Shown: positions 25,191 through 34,829, numbered from the stretch's first letter. The stretch is DNA of 64,000 nt from Pseudoalteromonas luteoviolacea DSM 6061 (GCF_001625655.1 NZ_AUYB01000158.1:62001-126000), one strand, 5' to 3'. Program-made: numbers and translations. The notes: a model not told the origin generated them from the sequence alone.

Positions 25191-25988
25191 ATGGATCCAA
25201 AGGCGTCCTTAACGGCACCTAATGCGATTCGAGAAATGATAAGAGCTGGGGATTATTCGGGCCCAACCAACGGGTTTGTGCCTGGATTCACCCAATGCAA
25301 TATTGTCATTTTACCCAAAGCTTACGCTTTTGACTTTCAAAAGTACTGCTTACAAAACCAAGATTGCTGTCCACTGCTGGCGACCAGTGTCAATGCTGGC
25401 GACCATCATTTAGATGTATTAGGCGGTAATATTGATATTCGCAGTGATGTGCCCAAATATCGCGTTCTACGCGACGGACAATTAATTGATGAAGTGAACA
25501 ATATCCATCAACTTTGGAGCAATGACTTTGTTACGTTTGCACTTGCCAGTTACATGGCATTTGATTACGTATTGCACAGCTTTGGTTTTGCTCACACCAC
25601 ATCAAGCCCTGCCCACACTTTACCTATGTATATCAGTAATATAGACAGCTTAGCTGTGGGTCCTTTTGCAGGTAACAAAGTGGTTTGTATGCGTCCAATG
25701 GATACTCAAGAAATAATTAAGGCTATTCAAGCTGGTAGCATTAGCCGTGTGCCACATGGTATTCCGGTACATTTTGGTGAGCCTAAGCTCATTGGTATAA
25801 ATAACTTAAGTAAACCAAACTTTGGCGAACCTGTTTTCTTTTCACAAGACAAGCTTCCTGTTTTTTGGACTACCAGTCTCACAGCCCATCTCGCAATTAC
25901 CCGCGCTGCACCAGAATTGTGTATTATAAACAGTCCACAACATATGCTGGTGACCGATAGACCAGATATGGACCTATTAATACAGTAA
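25191..25988 (+). CDS. Putative hydro-lyase, YcsI/DUF1445 (D-glutamate cyclase family)
   Basis: A 265-residue protein of the DUF1445 family at its usual length. Conserved segments are REMIRAGDYSGPTNGFVPGFTQCNIVILP, the mid-region DVPKYRVLRDG and the end APELCIINSPQHMLVTD. It is related to the mitochondrial D-glutamate cyclase, which interconverts D-glutamate and 5-oxo-D-proline. It is followed 16 bases later by pxpA, consistent with oxoproline metabolism. The ribosome site is GGGGGAATT-ATG. Confidence 0.88.
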   Translation: MDPKASLTAPNAIREMIRAGDYSGPTNGFVPGFTQCNIVILPKAYAFDFQKYCLQNQDCCPLLATSVNAGDHHLDVLGGNIDIRSDVPKYRVLRDGQLIDEVNNIHQLWSNDFVTFALASYMAFDYVLHSFGFAHTTSSPAHTLPMYISNIDSLAVGPFAGNKVVCMRPMDTQEIIKAIQAGSISRVPHGIPVHFGEPKLIGINNLSKPNFGEPVFFSQDKLPVFWTTSLTAHLAITRAAPELCIINSPQHMLVTDRPDMDLLIQ

Positions 25989-26004
25989 AAATAAGTAGGG
26001 TAGT

Positions 26005-26739
26005 ATGCTTTTAAATTGTGATTTAGGAGAAAGCTTTGGTGCATGGGAAATGGGCCTTGACGCCGAAGTAATGCCGCATATTGATATGGCTAATATCGCC
26101 TGTGGTTTTCACGCCGGCGACCCTAGCGTGCTAGCCGCTACGCTAAAACTTGCTAAACAGCATCAAGTCACTGTTGGGGCACATCCCAGTTACCCTGACT
26201 TACAAGGGTTTGGTAGACGCTCATTGAATATGTCAAAGCAAGAACTGATACACTGTGTACACTACCAAATCGCCGCAATTGAAGGCATGGCTAAAGTCGA
26301 AGGTGTTTCTCTTTCATATGTAAAACCCCATGGTGCTTTATACAACGATATGATGCGCAATGAAGAGATTTTACTTACTTTACTAGAAGCACTTAGCTCA
26401 TATCCCACAAAGTTAAAATTGATGATTCTGGCAACCGCCAATGCCGAACACCATAAAACACTTGCAACGCAATATGGCGTTTCGCTATTGATGGAAGCAT
26501 TTGCAGATAGACTGTATACCGACGAAGGTTTGCTCACGCCTCGAAATCAACCCAATGCAGTACATAACGAGATTAAATTGATTGAGCAAGTTCAACAACT
26601 TACAAAAACTTCATCCGTTATTACAGCAGGGGGCAATAAGCTGTGCCTACCAGCGGACACCCTATGCGTTCATGGTGACAATCAAGCGGCAGTTGCACAG
26701 ATAAAAAAAATTAAAGCCATGATTAGCATAGACAATTAG
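26005..26739 (+). CDS. pxpA: 5-oxoprolinase subunit A (LamB/YcsF family)
   Basis: A 244-residue protein of the YcsF family at its usual length. Diagnostic segments are LLNCDLGESFGAWEMG, MANIACGFHAGDPSVL, VGAHPSYPDLQGFGRR and YVKPHGALYNDM. PxpA acts with PxpB and PxpC in ATP-dependent cleavage of 5-oxoproline to glutamate. No pxpB/pxpC is present in this window. The gene is cotranscribed with the YcsI-type gene. Confidence 0.92.
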   Translation: MLLNCDLGESFGAWEMGLDAEVMPHIDMANIACGFHAGDPSVLAATLKLAKQHQVTVGAHPSYPDLQGFGRRSLNMSKQELIHCVHYQIAAIEGMAKVEGVSLSYVKPHGALYNDMMRNEEILLTLLEALSSYPTKLKLMILATANAEHHKTLATQYGVSLLMEAFADRLYTDEGLLTPRNQPNAVHNEIKLIEQVQQLTKTSSVITAGGNKLCLPADTLCVHGDNQAAVAQIKKIKAMISIDN

Positions 26740-26777
26740 TACTTTGTACATATGTGTCAAAAACAAAAGGATATCAA

Positions 26778-27296
26778 ATGGAATTGCTAACCCAAAGATT
26801 AAAGCTCAGGTTACTCAATAAACAAGACTGGAATTTTTTTCAAAACCTTAATCAAAACCATCAAGCAATGCGCTATGTCGCGGATATTCCTGATGAACAA
26901 AGGCTAAGAAACTTATTCGAGTCGCGTATCGAAACTTGGGAAAAGGGCAAAGACAGTTATTTAAGCTTTGTCATTGAGCGTCTTGATAATAAAGAACCAA
27001 TCGGCTTGCATGGACTAAAAGGATTTGCTGAAAACCAACAGCAAGCTGAGCTTGGCTTTATATTGCACCCCAATTATCAAGGACAGGGCTTCGCCTTGGA
27101 GGCAACCAAAGCAGTGATTGAGTTTGCGCTCAAAGCTATGGGGTATCAGGCCCTTGTTGCTACTGTGACAGATGGAAATACAGCGTCGCTCGGTTTGCTA
27201 TATAAACTCGGTTTTGTACACTACCAAACTATTAAGCAAAACTACAAGATAAACAATATATGGCACGATGACATCGTACTTATGCTCAATGCCTAA
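26778..27296 (+). CDS. GNAT-family N-acetyltransferase (RimJ/RimL-like)
   Basis: A 172-residue protein. The family start MELLTQRLKLRLL is followed by motif A, ELGFILHPNYQGQGFALEATKAVIEFA, and the closing VTDGNTASLGLLYKLGFVHY; all are typical of the RimJ/RimL-like Acetyltransf_3 group. ATG 26778 has AAAAGGATATCAA before it, so the eight-codon GTG extension at 26754 is rejected. The substrate is unknown. It lies 38 bp after pxpA and may be cotranscribed. Confidence 0.88.
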   Translation: MELLTQRLKLRLLNKQDWNFFQNLNQNHQAMRYVADIPDEQRLRNLFESRIETWEKGKDSYLSFVIERLDNKEPIGLHGLKGFAENQQQAELGFILHPNYQGQGFALEATKAVIEFALKAMGYQALVATVTDGNTASLGLLYKLGFVHYQTIKQNYKINNIWHDDIVLMLNA

Positions 27297-27307
27297 CTAA
27301 ATGAATT

Positions 27308-27342
27308 AAAAAAGCGCCACCTCGCGTAATAAGGTGACGCTT
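27308..27342 (-). terminator. Rho-independent terminator of the beta-propeller gene
   Basis: On the minus strand AAGCGTCACCT and AGGTGGCGCTT pair over 11 positions with one mismatch around a 9-base loop, followed by a T-run. It sits 42 bases after the stop of the downstream-strand gene. Confidence 0.75.
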
Positions 27343-27383
27343 GGACCCTTAGAGAGTTGTCTCAAAGGTTAGACATGTACGAG

Positions 27384-29519
27384 TTAAAACGGGCCTGAGT
27401 TTTGTGCTGGATTTTGCCATAAACTAGACCAAACGAAGTTTCCATGAACGTAGTAAATCGCATCATCATGGAGCACGCCTCTATCGTCAGAAGCTCGTAC
27501 ATAAGGAACGCTTTGCGAAGATTCCTCATATGTTGCTACACTGCTTCCCTTATAGGTCAAAGACGGTGAGCTACCGGTGTTAATTTCAAACGTCGCAAGC
27601 TCGTTTTTGTTAGTCCAAATCATATTGCCACCAACCTCTTGCTGAGTTAGCCAAGTTTCAATTGGTAGCGTCATTCTGAACTGCTCATCACTCACTTTTA
27701 AGAAACTAAATGCATGATGGTCAAATTCGACTGGGGTATAACCATTAGCAAAAACGCGTTCGTTTATGAGTTTAGGGTTACTCATATCTGACACATCAAA
27801 CAAACTCACTTTCGCACCGACCTCTGGTTCATTCTCAGAACTTGGTGAGTCAGTAGCAGCCCAAAACCATTCATCAACATTTTGACCAACACCAACTAAC
27901 AAGGAATCAGATACGGGGTGCAAATAGGCTGAGTAACCTGGAATTTCCAAAGCACCGGCAATAGCAGGATCAGTGGAGTTTGCCAAGTCAATAACATACA
28001 AAGGATCTATGCGTCTAAATGTGACAATATAAGCTTTGTTTCCTAAATAGCGCACAGCATAAACATTTTCTTCTACGCTGCCGTTTTCCTCCACTTTACC
28101 GATTGGCGTCGGGCGGTTTTCATTGGGTAGCTTTGCTATCGTATTTAAGGTATTACCCTGTTGCTCCAAAACAAACAGCTGATGCACAAGTCCAGCCGTA
28201 GAACTGAAACGAGTAGTCAGTAGCCTTAATCGTCCCTCAAACTCACTCACCCTGAACGCAGGATTGCTCACACCACCTATAATTGCAGGCTCAATAAAAT
28301 TACCGCCACCAAAACCTAGAGAGCCAGGAACAGTCCCAGACGCGCTGTAAGATGTGCCTTCGGCTGTGACCTGAAATTTGTGCAATGCAGTTTGTGTTAA
28401 GTCTTCAATGCTCGCCTCTTCTTGAGGCCAAAAACGACTATGCAAATAAATACTCTCTCGCGCTGCGTAAATCCCATCGGTCGGCGCATTGATACAGGTT
28501 GACTGGATCTGTGTTGGATCATTCAAAGATACCCGAGTAATTGTGGTAATTTGGTTGGCACTGTCCAAAGACGTAACATTGGCAGGGATAAAGCAATTAT
28601 TTGGTTCGAAAAGTGCAGAAGATGAGCCGCTTCCTAAGTCGGTAATTTTTGGTAATAACTCAGAAATATCAGCTTGATGCAAAGCCTGATAAGCAGCCAG
28701 AGCCTCTGTCTGAGTAAATTCATAGTATGCGCTGAAGTTGCTTACCAAATATAAGTTGCCATCAATTACACGGCTATCAATGATATTACCATCAATTCGG
28801 TATTGCTTTATCACAGACGCTTGCTCTGGAGAAGTCACATCAGCCACACTCAATTCAAATGTATCTGGATATACATTAGCCACAGGGGTCGTTGATGCGA
28901 TCGCATCCGAATCTTGTGGTAATGGAGAACTATCCATCGTATAAACTGGGTATTTAAATAGTGAAACCAGCCTATTACCTTGCAAATATAGTTCTTGATG
29001 ACTGTAGAGATTTTCGGAGGCCTCTATTTTTGCTACTTCTGCGATCCCTTGCTCTGTGCGTTTCATCACTCGGACATATTGTTTAAAGTCACTCTGAATT
29101 ACCATTTCTTGGTCTGAGTGAGCAGCCACGTATAAGTAATTTCCGTCATACTCAATACGATCTCCCTCATCAACACCCACTTCCTGTACATTGGTACTCG
29201 AAAAGCTCGTAGAGCCACTATCGGCTTCTGGCGCGGCGTTGGTCACTTTATCTGTTCCATCATCTGTGCCCGACGACCAACGGCTCAAATACATGCCATT
29301 TTTGACTAGTTGATTAAACTCGCTCGAAGAGGCCTGACGCAACGAAGATGACGACTCGGTCAACCAAGTCAACTCCGGAACAGATTTAGGTACATTGGAT
29401 CCTCCTTCTCCTGGCTTGTCTTCACTATTGTCACTACCCCCACACGCCACAAGAGCTGGCAATACAACAACAAAAATGCGACTCCTTGCGACTGGATAGG
29501 AATTTCTTAAGTAGAACAT
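27384..29519 (-). CDS. Lipoprotein with C-terminal beta-propeller (PF09826 type)
   Basis: A 711-residue protein. The N-terminal hydrophobic segment ends in a lipobox, LVAC (Cys about 26), followed by Gly/Ser/Asp-rich linker. The rest shows the pattern of secreted beta-propeller-domain proteins: FSSTNVQEVGVDEGDRIEYDGNYLYVA, GNRLVSLFKYPVY, IDGNLYLVSNFSAYY and VSLFDVSDMSNPKLINE. Function of the family is unknown; such proteins are exported and probably protein-binding. It is divergent from the MipA-like gene and has its own terminator. Confidence 0.85.
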   Translation of the reverse strand: MFYLRNSYPVARSRIFVVVLPALVACGGSDNSEDKPGEGGSNVPKSVPELTWLTESSSSLRQASSSEFNQLVKNGMYLSRWSSGTDDGTDKVTNAAPEADSGSTSFSSTNVQEVGVDEGDRIEYDGNYLYVAAHSDQEMVIQSDFKQYVRVMKRTEQGIAEVAKIEASENLYSHQELYLQGNRLVSLFKYPVYTMDSSPLPQDSDAIASTTPVANVYPDTFELSVADVTSPEQASVIKQYRIDGNIIDSRVIDGNLYLVSNFSAYYEFTQTEALAAYQALHQADISELLPKITDLGSGSSSALFEPNNCFIPANVTSLDSANQITTITRVSLNDPTQIQSTCINAPTDGIYAARESIYLHSRFWPQEEASIEDLTQTALHKFQVTAEGTSYSASGTVPGSLGFGGGNFIEPAIIGGVSNPAFRVSEFEGRLRLLTTRFSSTAGLVHQLFVLEQQGNTLNTIAKLPNENRPTPIGKVEENGSVEENVYAVRYLGNKAYIVTFRRIDPLYVIDLANSTDPAIAGALEIPGYSAYLHPVSDSLLVGVGQNVDEWFWAATDSPSSENEPEVGAKVSLFDVSDMSNPKLINERVFANGYTPVEFDHHAFSFLKVSDEQFRMTLPIETWLTQQEVGGNMIWTNKNELATFEINTGSSPSLTYKGSSVATYEESSQSVPYVRASDDRGVLHDDAIYYVHGNFVWSSLWQNPAQNSGPF

Positions 29520-29674
29520 AGTTTTTCTCCTTGACTGAAAGTAATTAAACTTTAATACATCAAGGCCAATCTTCTGTTATTTAGCTCGATCTATTTGTTA
29601 TTTTATGTAACTGCTTCTGGTAATTGACAAAATTACTGGTAAATTTAAGCCTAGAATTTACAGGAGTCGATTGA

Positions 29675-30631
29675 TTGAAATATTTTTTCTTTTTATTGCC
29701 TATATACATGCTTTTATTGAGCCCATCTAGCTTTGCCAGTTGTCAGAGTGAAGATGAGCAGTGCGTGGAGGTCGGGCAATGGGAACTGGCTGTTGCTGTA
29801 GGTGCTGGCGTAATTACTAATCCAGTAAGAGGCGGGGATAACGTGCCTCTTGTGGTACTGCCTTATATTAGTTATTACGGAGACAAGTTTTTTGTCGACA
29901 ATACCAGTATCGGTTATACCTTTATCGAAAAACCTCAATATGATTTGAGTTTTGTCACTCAACTCAATACTGAACGTGCATACTTTGAACGCTTTCACCC
30001 CAGTAATATTTTGGTTAGCAACAGCTTTACTCAAGAAGCAGGAACGCCGTCAAACCCAGTCATTGATCCTCACCCTGATCCGGGGGTTGATTCAGACTCA
30101 CCAGATGACAAAGATGGTGACAATGACAACGCAGACCCAGATGACAAGCAAACCAAAAAATTGATTTCAATTGATGATATAGCTAAACGTGATTGGGCAC
30201 TCGACAGTGGCTTTTTGATTCATTGGTATTTTGAAGAGTATGGCAAGCTTTCAGTACTTTGGTTACACGATATCACAGGCACCTATCGCGGACACAATGG
30301 GCGTATTGATTATAGCTACAACGTGCCAATCGGTATGCATAACCTAGCTAGGCTTAAACTCAAAGTAGGTGCTGAGTATAAAGACAAAAATCTCGTTGAC
30401 TACTATTATGGTATAAGCCCATTAGATACGGAGTCTGAATACCATTTGTATACTGGCAAAGCGACGGTAAACCCTTTCGTCAGTATCGCATTTAATTACA
30501 GATTGAACCAAGACTGGCAAATAAAGTTTAGCGCCAAACAAACTTGGCTTGGCTCAGGCATAACGAATAGCCCACTTATTGATAAAAAGTACACTTCCAA
30601 TGTCTTTATTGGAGGTTTATATGAGTTTTAA
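29675..30631 (+). CDS. MipA/OmpV-family outer-membrane protein
   Basis: A 318-residue protein. Signal peptide about 1-21 (ending SFA). GQWELAVAVGAGVITNPVRGGDNVPLVVLPYISYYGDKFFVDN is the MipA/OmpV N-terminal pattern, and the protein ends with a Phe (GGLYEF). An acidic insert of about 35 residues (near 129-165, DPHPDPG...DDKDGDNDNADPDDK), rich in Asp and calcium-loop-like, interrupts the barrel and makes the protein longer than usual. TTG start, CAGGAG 8 bases before. First gene of a four-gene operon with a DUF3019 protein and an RstAB-like pair. Confidence 0.87.
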   Translation: MKYFFFLLPIYMLLLSPSSFASCQSEDEQCVEVGQWELAVAVGAGVITNPVRGGDNVPLVVLPYISYYGDKFFVDNTSIGYTFIEKPQYDLSFVTQLNTERAYFERFHPSNILVSNSFTQEAGTPSNPVIDPHPDPGVDSDSPDDKDGDNDNADPDDKQTKKLISIDDIAKRDWALDSGFLIHWYFEEYGKLSVLWLHDITGTYRGHNGRIDYSYNVPIGMHNLARLKLKVGAEYKDKNLVDYYYGISPLDTESEYHLYTGKATVNPFVSIAFNYRLNQDWQIKFSAKQTWLGSGITNSPLIDKKYTSNVFIGGLYEF

Positions 30632-31025
30632 GTGGACTTATCCACTCATTGCCTCTGCTTGTTTAGTCGCAACAAAAACGAGTAGCGTATATGCAGAACC
30701 ACAAAAAAACAAAGCAGAACTTAAAATTAAACCAATGATTTGTATGGTTAAATCAATTGGGCAAGTGTGTGAGATGACCATTGCAGTGCAATGGCAAGCT
30801 GTGGCTGTTGAAGATGTTTGCCTATATCAAGATAAACACATATTACAGTGCTGGCAGGACACTCGCCAAGCTAAGGCAAAGTTAAGTGTCTCATTGGGGC
30901 AAGACATGGTTTTTTCGCTAAAAAACGCGCAAATGGAAACCTTAGCCTCTCAAAAAGTGAAAGTGAATGCTGCAATAAGCCGAAAATATAGACGAAAATT
31001 AAAATCTGACTGGAGTTTTTTCTAA
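30621..31025 (+). CDS. DUF3019 protein
   Basis: A 134-residue periplasmic protein. Signal peptide about 1-25 (ending VYA). KPMICMVKSIGQVCEMTIAVQW, DVCLYQDKHILQCWQ and the basic C-terminus are the DUF3019 pattern, with four cysteines. ATG 30621 has GGAGGTTTAT before it and overlaps the end of the MipA-like gene by 11 bases; the upstream in-frame Met is rejected. It overlaps the following regulator start (TAATG). The function is unknown, possibly sensing or modulation for the kinase. Confidence 0.82.
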   Translation: MSFKWTYPLIASACLVATKTSSVYAEPQKNKAELKIKPMICMVKSIGQVCEMTIAVQWQAVAVEDVCLYQDKHILQCWQDTRQAKAKLSVSLGQDMVFSLKNAQMETLASQKVKVNAAISRKYRRKLKSDWSFF

Positions 31026-31714
31026 TGGCAAAAGTAATACTTGTTGAAGACGACGAAAGACTTGCAGAGCTCACTGGCCAGTTCCTCGAAAGTAACAACT
31101 TTTCTGTAACCCTAGTGAATGATGGCGCCAAAGCCGTCGAAGCAATCGTATCTTCTCAACCCGACATTGTCATTTTAGACATTATGCTGCCAAATATGGA
31201 TGGGTTTTCTATCTGCCGTGAAATCCGAAATTCATACACTGGACCTGTTCTGTTTTTAACAGCTAAAGACAGTGATTTTGATCATGTTCGGGGGTTAGAG
31301 ATTGGCGCGGATGATTATGTCATAAAACCCGTCGAACCATATGTCTTGTTAGCGAGGTTAAACGCGTTATTAAGACGTGGTGGCACACAGCAGAATAGCT
31401 CTGACATAATAAAATTAGGCCAATTAGAAGTAGATAAAGCGGCTCGTAAGGCTTATCTTTCAGGCGAAGAAGTTGAGCTAACCAGTTATGAATTTGACTT
31501 ACTGTGGGAGTTGGCCAACAACGCGGGGCAAACACTTAGCCGTGAGCATATTTATAAATGCGTCGTTGGTCGTGAATACGATGGGTTAGATAGAAGCGTT
31601 GATGTCCGTATATCGCGTCTGCGTAAAAAGCTTGGAGATAACCCAGAGCAACCATTTAGGTTAGTGACTGTTTGGGGTAAAGGCTACCTCTGCTCAAAAT
31701 CTGCATGGGACTAA
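31025..31714 (+). CDS. OmpR-family response regulator (RstA-like)
   Basis: A 229-residue protein. Receiver domain with VILVEDDERL, DIVILDIMLPNMDG (phosphorylation Asp about 53) and the Lys of VIKPVEP. The winged-helix Trans_reg_C domain ends with EYDGLDRSVDVRISRLRKKLGDN and WGKGYLCSKSAWD, closely following RstA. It overlaps the DUF3019 stop and is followed 7 bases later by its kinase. It probably controls its own operon, including the MipA-like protein. Confidence 0.92.
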   Translation: MAKVILVEDDERLAELTGQFLESNNFSVTLVNDGAKAVEAIVSSQPDIVILDIMLPNMDGFSICREIRNSYTGPVLFLTAKDSDFDHVRGLEIGADDYVIKPVEPYVLLARLNALLRRGGTQQNSSDIIKLGQLEVDKAARKAYLSGEEVELTSYEFDLLWELANNAGQTLSREHIYKCVVGREYDGLDRSVDVRISRLRKKLGDNPEQPFRLVTVWGKGYLCSKSAWD

Positions 31715-31721
31715 ACACTCA

Positions 31722-32966
31722 ATGCTGAGACTTCTTGTTAGCCTATATTTATTTGTTTTTGCCAGCATAATATTTATTAACCAAAGTAGCGAATATATCT
31801 GGAAAAACTGGGGCGACCAAACGCCTGATGAGCTCAATTATGCAAAACAAGTTGCTTTAAATCTTAAGTCGGTACTCGATGATATTGGAATTGAGGGCCA
31901 GACTCATAGTGAGCAACTTAACGTTGTGAACATCAATGATATTGCATGGTTCCCTGAGCAGATTGAGAGCTTACAAAAAGGGGAAGTTGTCGTTTCTTTT
32001 GACGCCAACGATCATTATCAATTAAGTATGCTCTTAGCTGATGGGCAGCATTTAGTGCAATTGGGCCCTTACGCGCCACAACAAAGCTCTTTTTTCGCCC
32101 AGTATGGATTTAGGTTAGTCTCATTTTCTATTCTTGCATTGCTTTTGGTCCTATGGTTACGACCTTTATGGCGAGACTTAACTCAGCTTAAGCATATCAC
32201 CACCAAACTTGCGACCGGCCAGCTAGATATTGAATCAAAGCCTTCTCGCTTTTCTGCAATATCCACATTGACACAACAGATCCAAAAATTGGCCTTGCAA
32301 ACTGCGAGCTTAATGCAAAACCAAAAACATCTAGTAAATGCGGTCTCTCATGAACTTAGAACACCACTAGCACGTTTAAAATTTGCTTTGGCAATGCTTG
32401 CAGCTAAAGACCCTAAGCAAGTTCAGGCAATGAGCAATGATGTACTAGAAATGGAACTGCTAATAGATGAGATGTTAAGCTACGCAAGACTGGAGTTTTC
32501 TGAAAGAGAAATGCAAAAGAGTATTTTCGATTTCAGTCAGCTGGTTATAGAGTCCATTGAAAAAGTACAAAGCACCACCCATAAAAAGCTACAACTTGAA
32601 ATTCAAAACGATCTTTACGTATTTGGAAGTAGTCATTACCTTTCTCGCGTTCTGCAAAACTTATTGCAAAATGCAGACAAGTATGGAGCTGAATTGATAG
32701 ATGTTCATCTCGCCTCTGATAACCAAGGAAACCTTCATTTGACAGTGAGCGATGACGGCCCAGGCATTCCGCAAGACAAACGAGAAAATGTGTTCAGCCC
32801 CTTCATTCGACTAGAAACGAGTAGAAGTAAAGAAACTGGAGGATTTGGCTTAGGACTTGCCATTGTCGCTAAAATTCTAGGCTGGCATGATGGGCATTGT
32901 TGGGTTAGCGATTCGAGCTTAGGCGGTGCCACATTTAATATCACCATCCCTCTCAAGCAAAACTAA
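31722..32966 (+). CDS. Sensor histidine kinase (RstB-like)
   Basis: A 414-residue membrane kinase. Membrane segments about 1-20 and 128-147 flank a periplasmic loop of about 105 residues. The cytoplasmic RPLWRDLTQLK follows RstB. HisKA is AVSHELRTPLARLKFAL; HATPase boxes are QNLLQNADKYG, DDGPGIP and GGFGLGLAIV. It pairs with the regulator just upstream. The stop codons of this gene and convergent arfB overlap by 4 bases. Confidence 0.92.
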   Translation: MLRLLVSLYLFVFASIIFINQSSEYIWKNWGDQTPDELNYAKQVALNLKSVLDDIGIEGQTHSEQLNVVNINDIAWFPEQIESLQKGEVVVSFDANDHYQLSMLLADGQHLVQLGPYAPQQSSFFAQYGFRLVSFSILALLLVLWLRPLWRDLTQLKHITTKLATGQLDIESKPSRFSAISTLTQQIQKLALQTASLMQNQKHLVNAVSHELRTPLARLKFALAMLAAKDPKQVQAMSNDVLEMELLIDEMLSYARLEFSEREMQKSIFDFSQLVIESIEKVQSTTHKKLQLEIQNDLYVFGSSHYLSRVLQNLLQNADKYGAELIDVHLASDNQGNLHLTVSDDGPGIPQDKRENVFSPFIRLETSRSKETGGFGLGLAIVAKILGWHDGHCWVSDSSLGGATFNITIPLKQN

Positions 32967-33376
32967 AACTTAACTGAACGGCGCAATACCTTCGTCTGAG
33001 CGCGTTTATTTTTACTGTCTAAACGACGTTTTTGAGCGCCTTTGGTCGGCTTAGTTTGCCTGCGCGTTTTTTCAACTTTTATTGCATCCAATATCAGTTG
33101 TTTAAGTCTAGCTAGCGCATCTTCTTTATTTTGTTCCTGCGTCCTAAAATTTTGCGCTTTAATGATAATGACCCCATCTTTGCTGATACGGCTATCTGAA
33201 AGCGCTAGCAAACGCTCTTTGTAAAATACAGGCAAACTAGATCTGTTGATATCAAATCTTAAATGGATTGCAGAAGATACCTTGTTAACGTTTTGCCCAC
33301 CAGCCCCTTGAGCTCTGATGGCTGTTAATTCAATCTCCCAAGAGGCTAATTCTACATTATTCGAGAGTCTTAACAT
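32963..33376 (-). CDS. arfB: Peptidyl-tRNA hydrolase ArfB (YaeJ)
   Basis: A 137-residue stalled-ribosome rescue factor. The catalytic GGQ is at 26-28 within ELTAIRAQGAGGQNVNKVSSAI. The C-terminal tail is long and basic (KTRRQTKPTKGAQKRRLDSKNKRAQTKVLRRS), as needed to enter the empty mRNA channel. Length matches ArfB and excludes a full release factor. It releases nascent chains from non-stop ribosomes. Monocistronic. Confidence 0.93.
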   Translation of the reverse strand: MLRLSNNVELASWEIELTAIRAQGAGGQNVNKVSSAIHLRFDINRSSLPVFYKERLLALSDSRISKDGVIIIKAQNFRTQEQNKEDALARLKQLILDAIKVEKTRRQTKPTKGAQKRRLDSKNKRAQTKVLRRSVKF

Positions 33377-33615
33377 GTTTTAGATACCACCAAATACGCT
33401 TAAGCGATTAATTCATTGACACACAGGCAGACTGGATTAGTCCATCAATCAATATAATTATATCAACTTTACGATTCGATTGCCCAGAGCCAATATAAAA
33501 CCGCCAGTATCGGTGCTGCTTAGACCAGATGAATGGTTCATTGAGTTAAGCGTTAAATATCTAGTGTATCTGCACCTATCTATATAATAGTAACCAACAA
33601 AAACAATGAGCTTTG

Positions 33616-34821
33616 CTATATAACGCGTGTGGCAACGGCAGGTGACAATTGCGCAGCTCGAAATGCAGGATAAACGACAGCAATTTGTCCAAGTAAGAGC
33701 ATACCTACGCTGCCAAACAACATATAGCGCGACGGCACAGTGCCTAATTCAAATGCATTACTGAATGCAATACTTAGTACTATTGCCGAAATAATCCCTA
33801 GCAAAATTCCCATGCAAGTTAAGATCATGTTCTCAAGCATGAAGTAACGCATGATTTCGCCTTTGCTAGCCCCCATGGCGCGCCTTATTCCAATTAATTT
33901 AAAACGCTTAATTATGCCGTAGCGAGATTGGCCATAGATACCCAAAGTTGTCACTAGAAGCAATCCGAATATCACCCCAAAAAGAGTCTTGCTCGCTGCA
34001 TTTTCAGCACTATATGCACGCCTTTTTACATCGTTGAATGTTTCAACTTTATCGATTTTTCGTCCATACACTGACATCAAATACGCTAATGTTTGCTCCT
34101 GCACTCGCTGCTGTTCGTTTGGATCAGTGCGCACGACAAAATTCACGATATCATCGGTTTCTTTCACTGGCGAAATGACTCCATGCTCAACAACCACCCA
34201 AGATGGCCAAGCCGCTTGTAAAGTCTCTACGACGCCTACAACACGTTGTGGCTTATTGTTGATATAGATTGTCTTACCTACAATGCTTTGCCATTGGCTG
34301 TCAAACAAAGAGACTGCCAGCGCTTTAGTCACAATAGCTTCAGAAGCGTATTTAAAGCCGTCCACCCTGGCAGTCGACTCTTCATCTATTTTGAACGCTC
34401 TGCCTGCGACTATCTCAACACCAAAGCTGCTTAACAGCTTTACATCGCCGCCATAATAACCTGAAAAAGTATCGTATTTAGTATCTGGGTTGACTGCAAC
34501 TTCAACAAGCCGCCCCCACCCTGTTAGAGGTATTCCAGATGAAACAGCTGCACTTTTCACCCCTAAGATCTCATTAATATTAATTAGATCCTGCTCTAAT
34601 TGGGCCTTTTTCTCTGCGTCTGGCACAGGCAAGTTAGTGGCAATGTAAAACACATTGTGCTCGTCTAACCCCGACTCGCGAGCGACCACAGCTTGTTTCT
34701 CAATCGCTAAAAAAATGGCATTTACTAAAATCGTAAATGTGATCGCAACTTGTAAAACAAACAGCAACGCCGCGGCATAATTACTTTTTAATGACTTTAA
34801 AATCGGCAGTAAATCTCTCAT
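33616..34821 (-). CDS. ABC transporter permease, MacB/FtsX type (second permease, operon 1)
   Basis: A 401-residue membrane protein. A first membrane helix near 20-42, then a periplasmic MacB-type domain of about 220 residues, and three C-terminal helices with the FtsX motif RFKLIGIRRAMGASKGEIMRYFMLEN. It is the last gene of a four-gene operon (MFP, ATPase, permease, permease) with gaps under 12 bases. Such pairs of half-permeases with a MacB-like design export substrates from the periplasm or envelope; the substrate is unknown. Paralogue: 58756-59979. Confidence 0.87.
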   Translation of the reverse strand: MRDLLPILKSLKSNYAAALLFVLQVAITFTILVNAIFLAIEKQAVVARESGLDEHNVFYIATNLPVPDAEKKAQLEQDLININEILGVKSAAVSSGIPLTGWGRLVEVAVNPDTKYDTFSGYYGGDVKLLSSFGVEIVAGRAFKIDEESTARVDGFKYASEAIVTKALAVSLFDSQWQSIVGKTIYINNKPQRVVGVVETLQAAWPSWVVVEHGVISPVKETDDIVNFVVRTDPNEQQRVQEQTLAYLMSVYGRKIDKVETFNDVKRRAYSAENAASKTLFGVIFGLLLVTTLGIYGQSRYGIIKRFKLIGIRRAMGASKGEIMRYFMLENMILTCMGILLGIISAIVLSIAFSNAFELGTVPSRYMLFGSVGMLLLGQIAVVYPAFRAAQLSPAVATRVI

Positions 34822-34829
34822 CCTTGCCC

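Noticed and set aside
29891..29902. Third copy of the GTCGAC-centred palindrome (TTTGTCGACAAT)
   Set aside because: It is inside the MipA-like coding sequence, far from any promoter; taken as chance, and it lowers confidence in the intragenic prp site.
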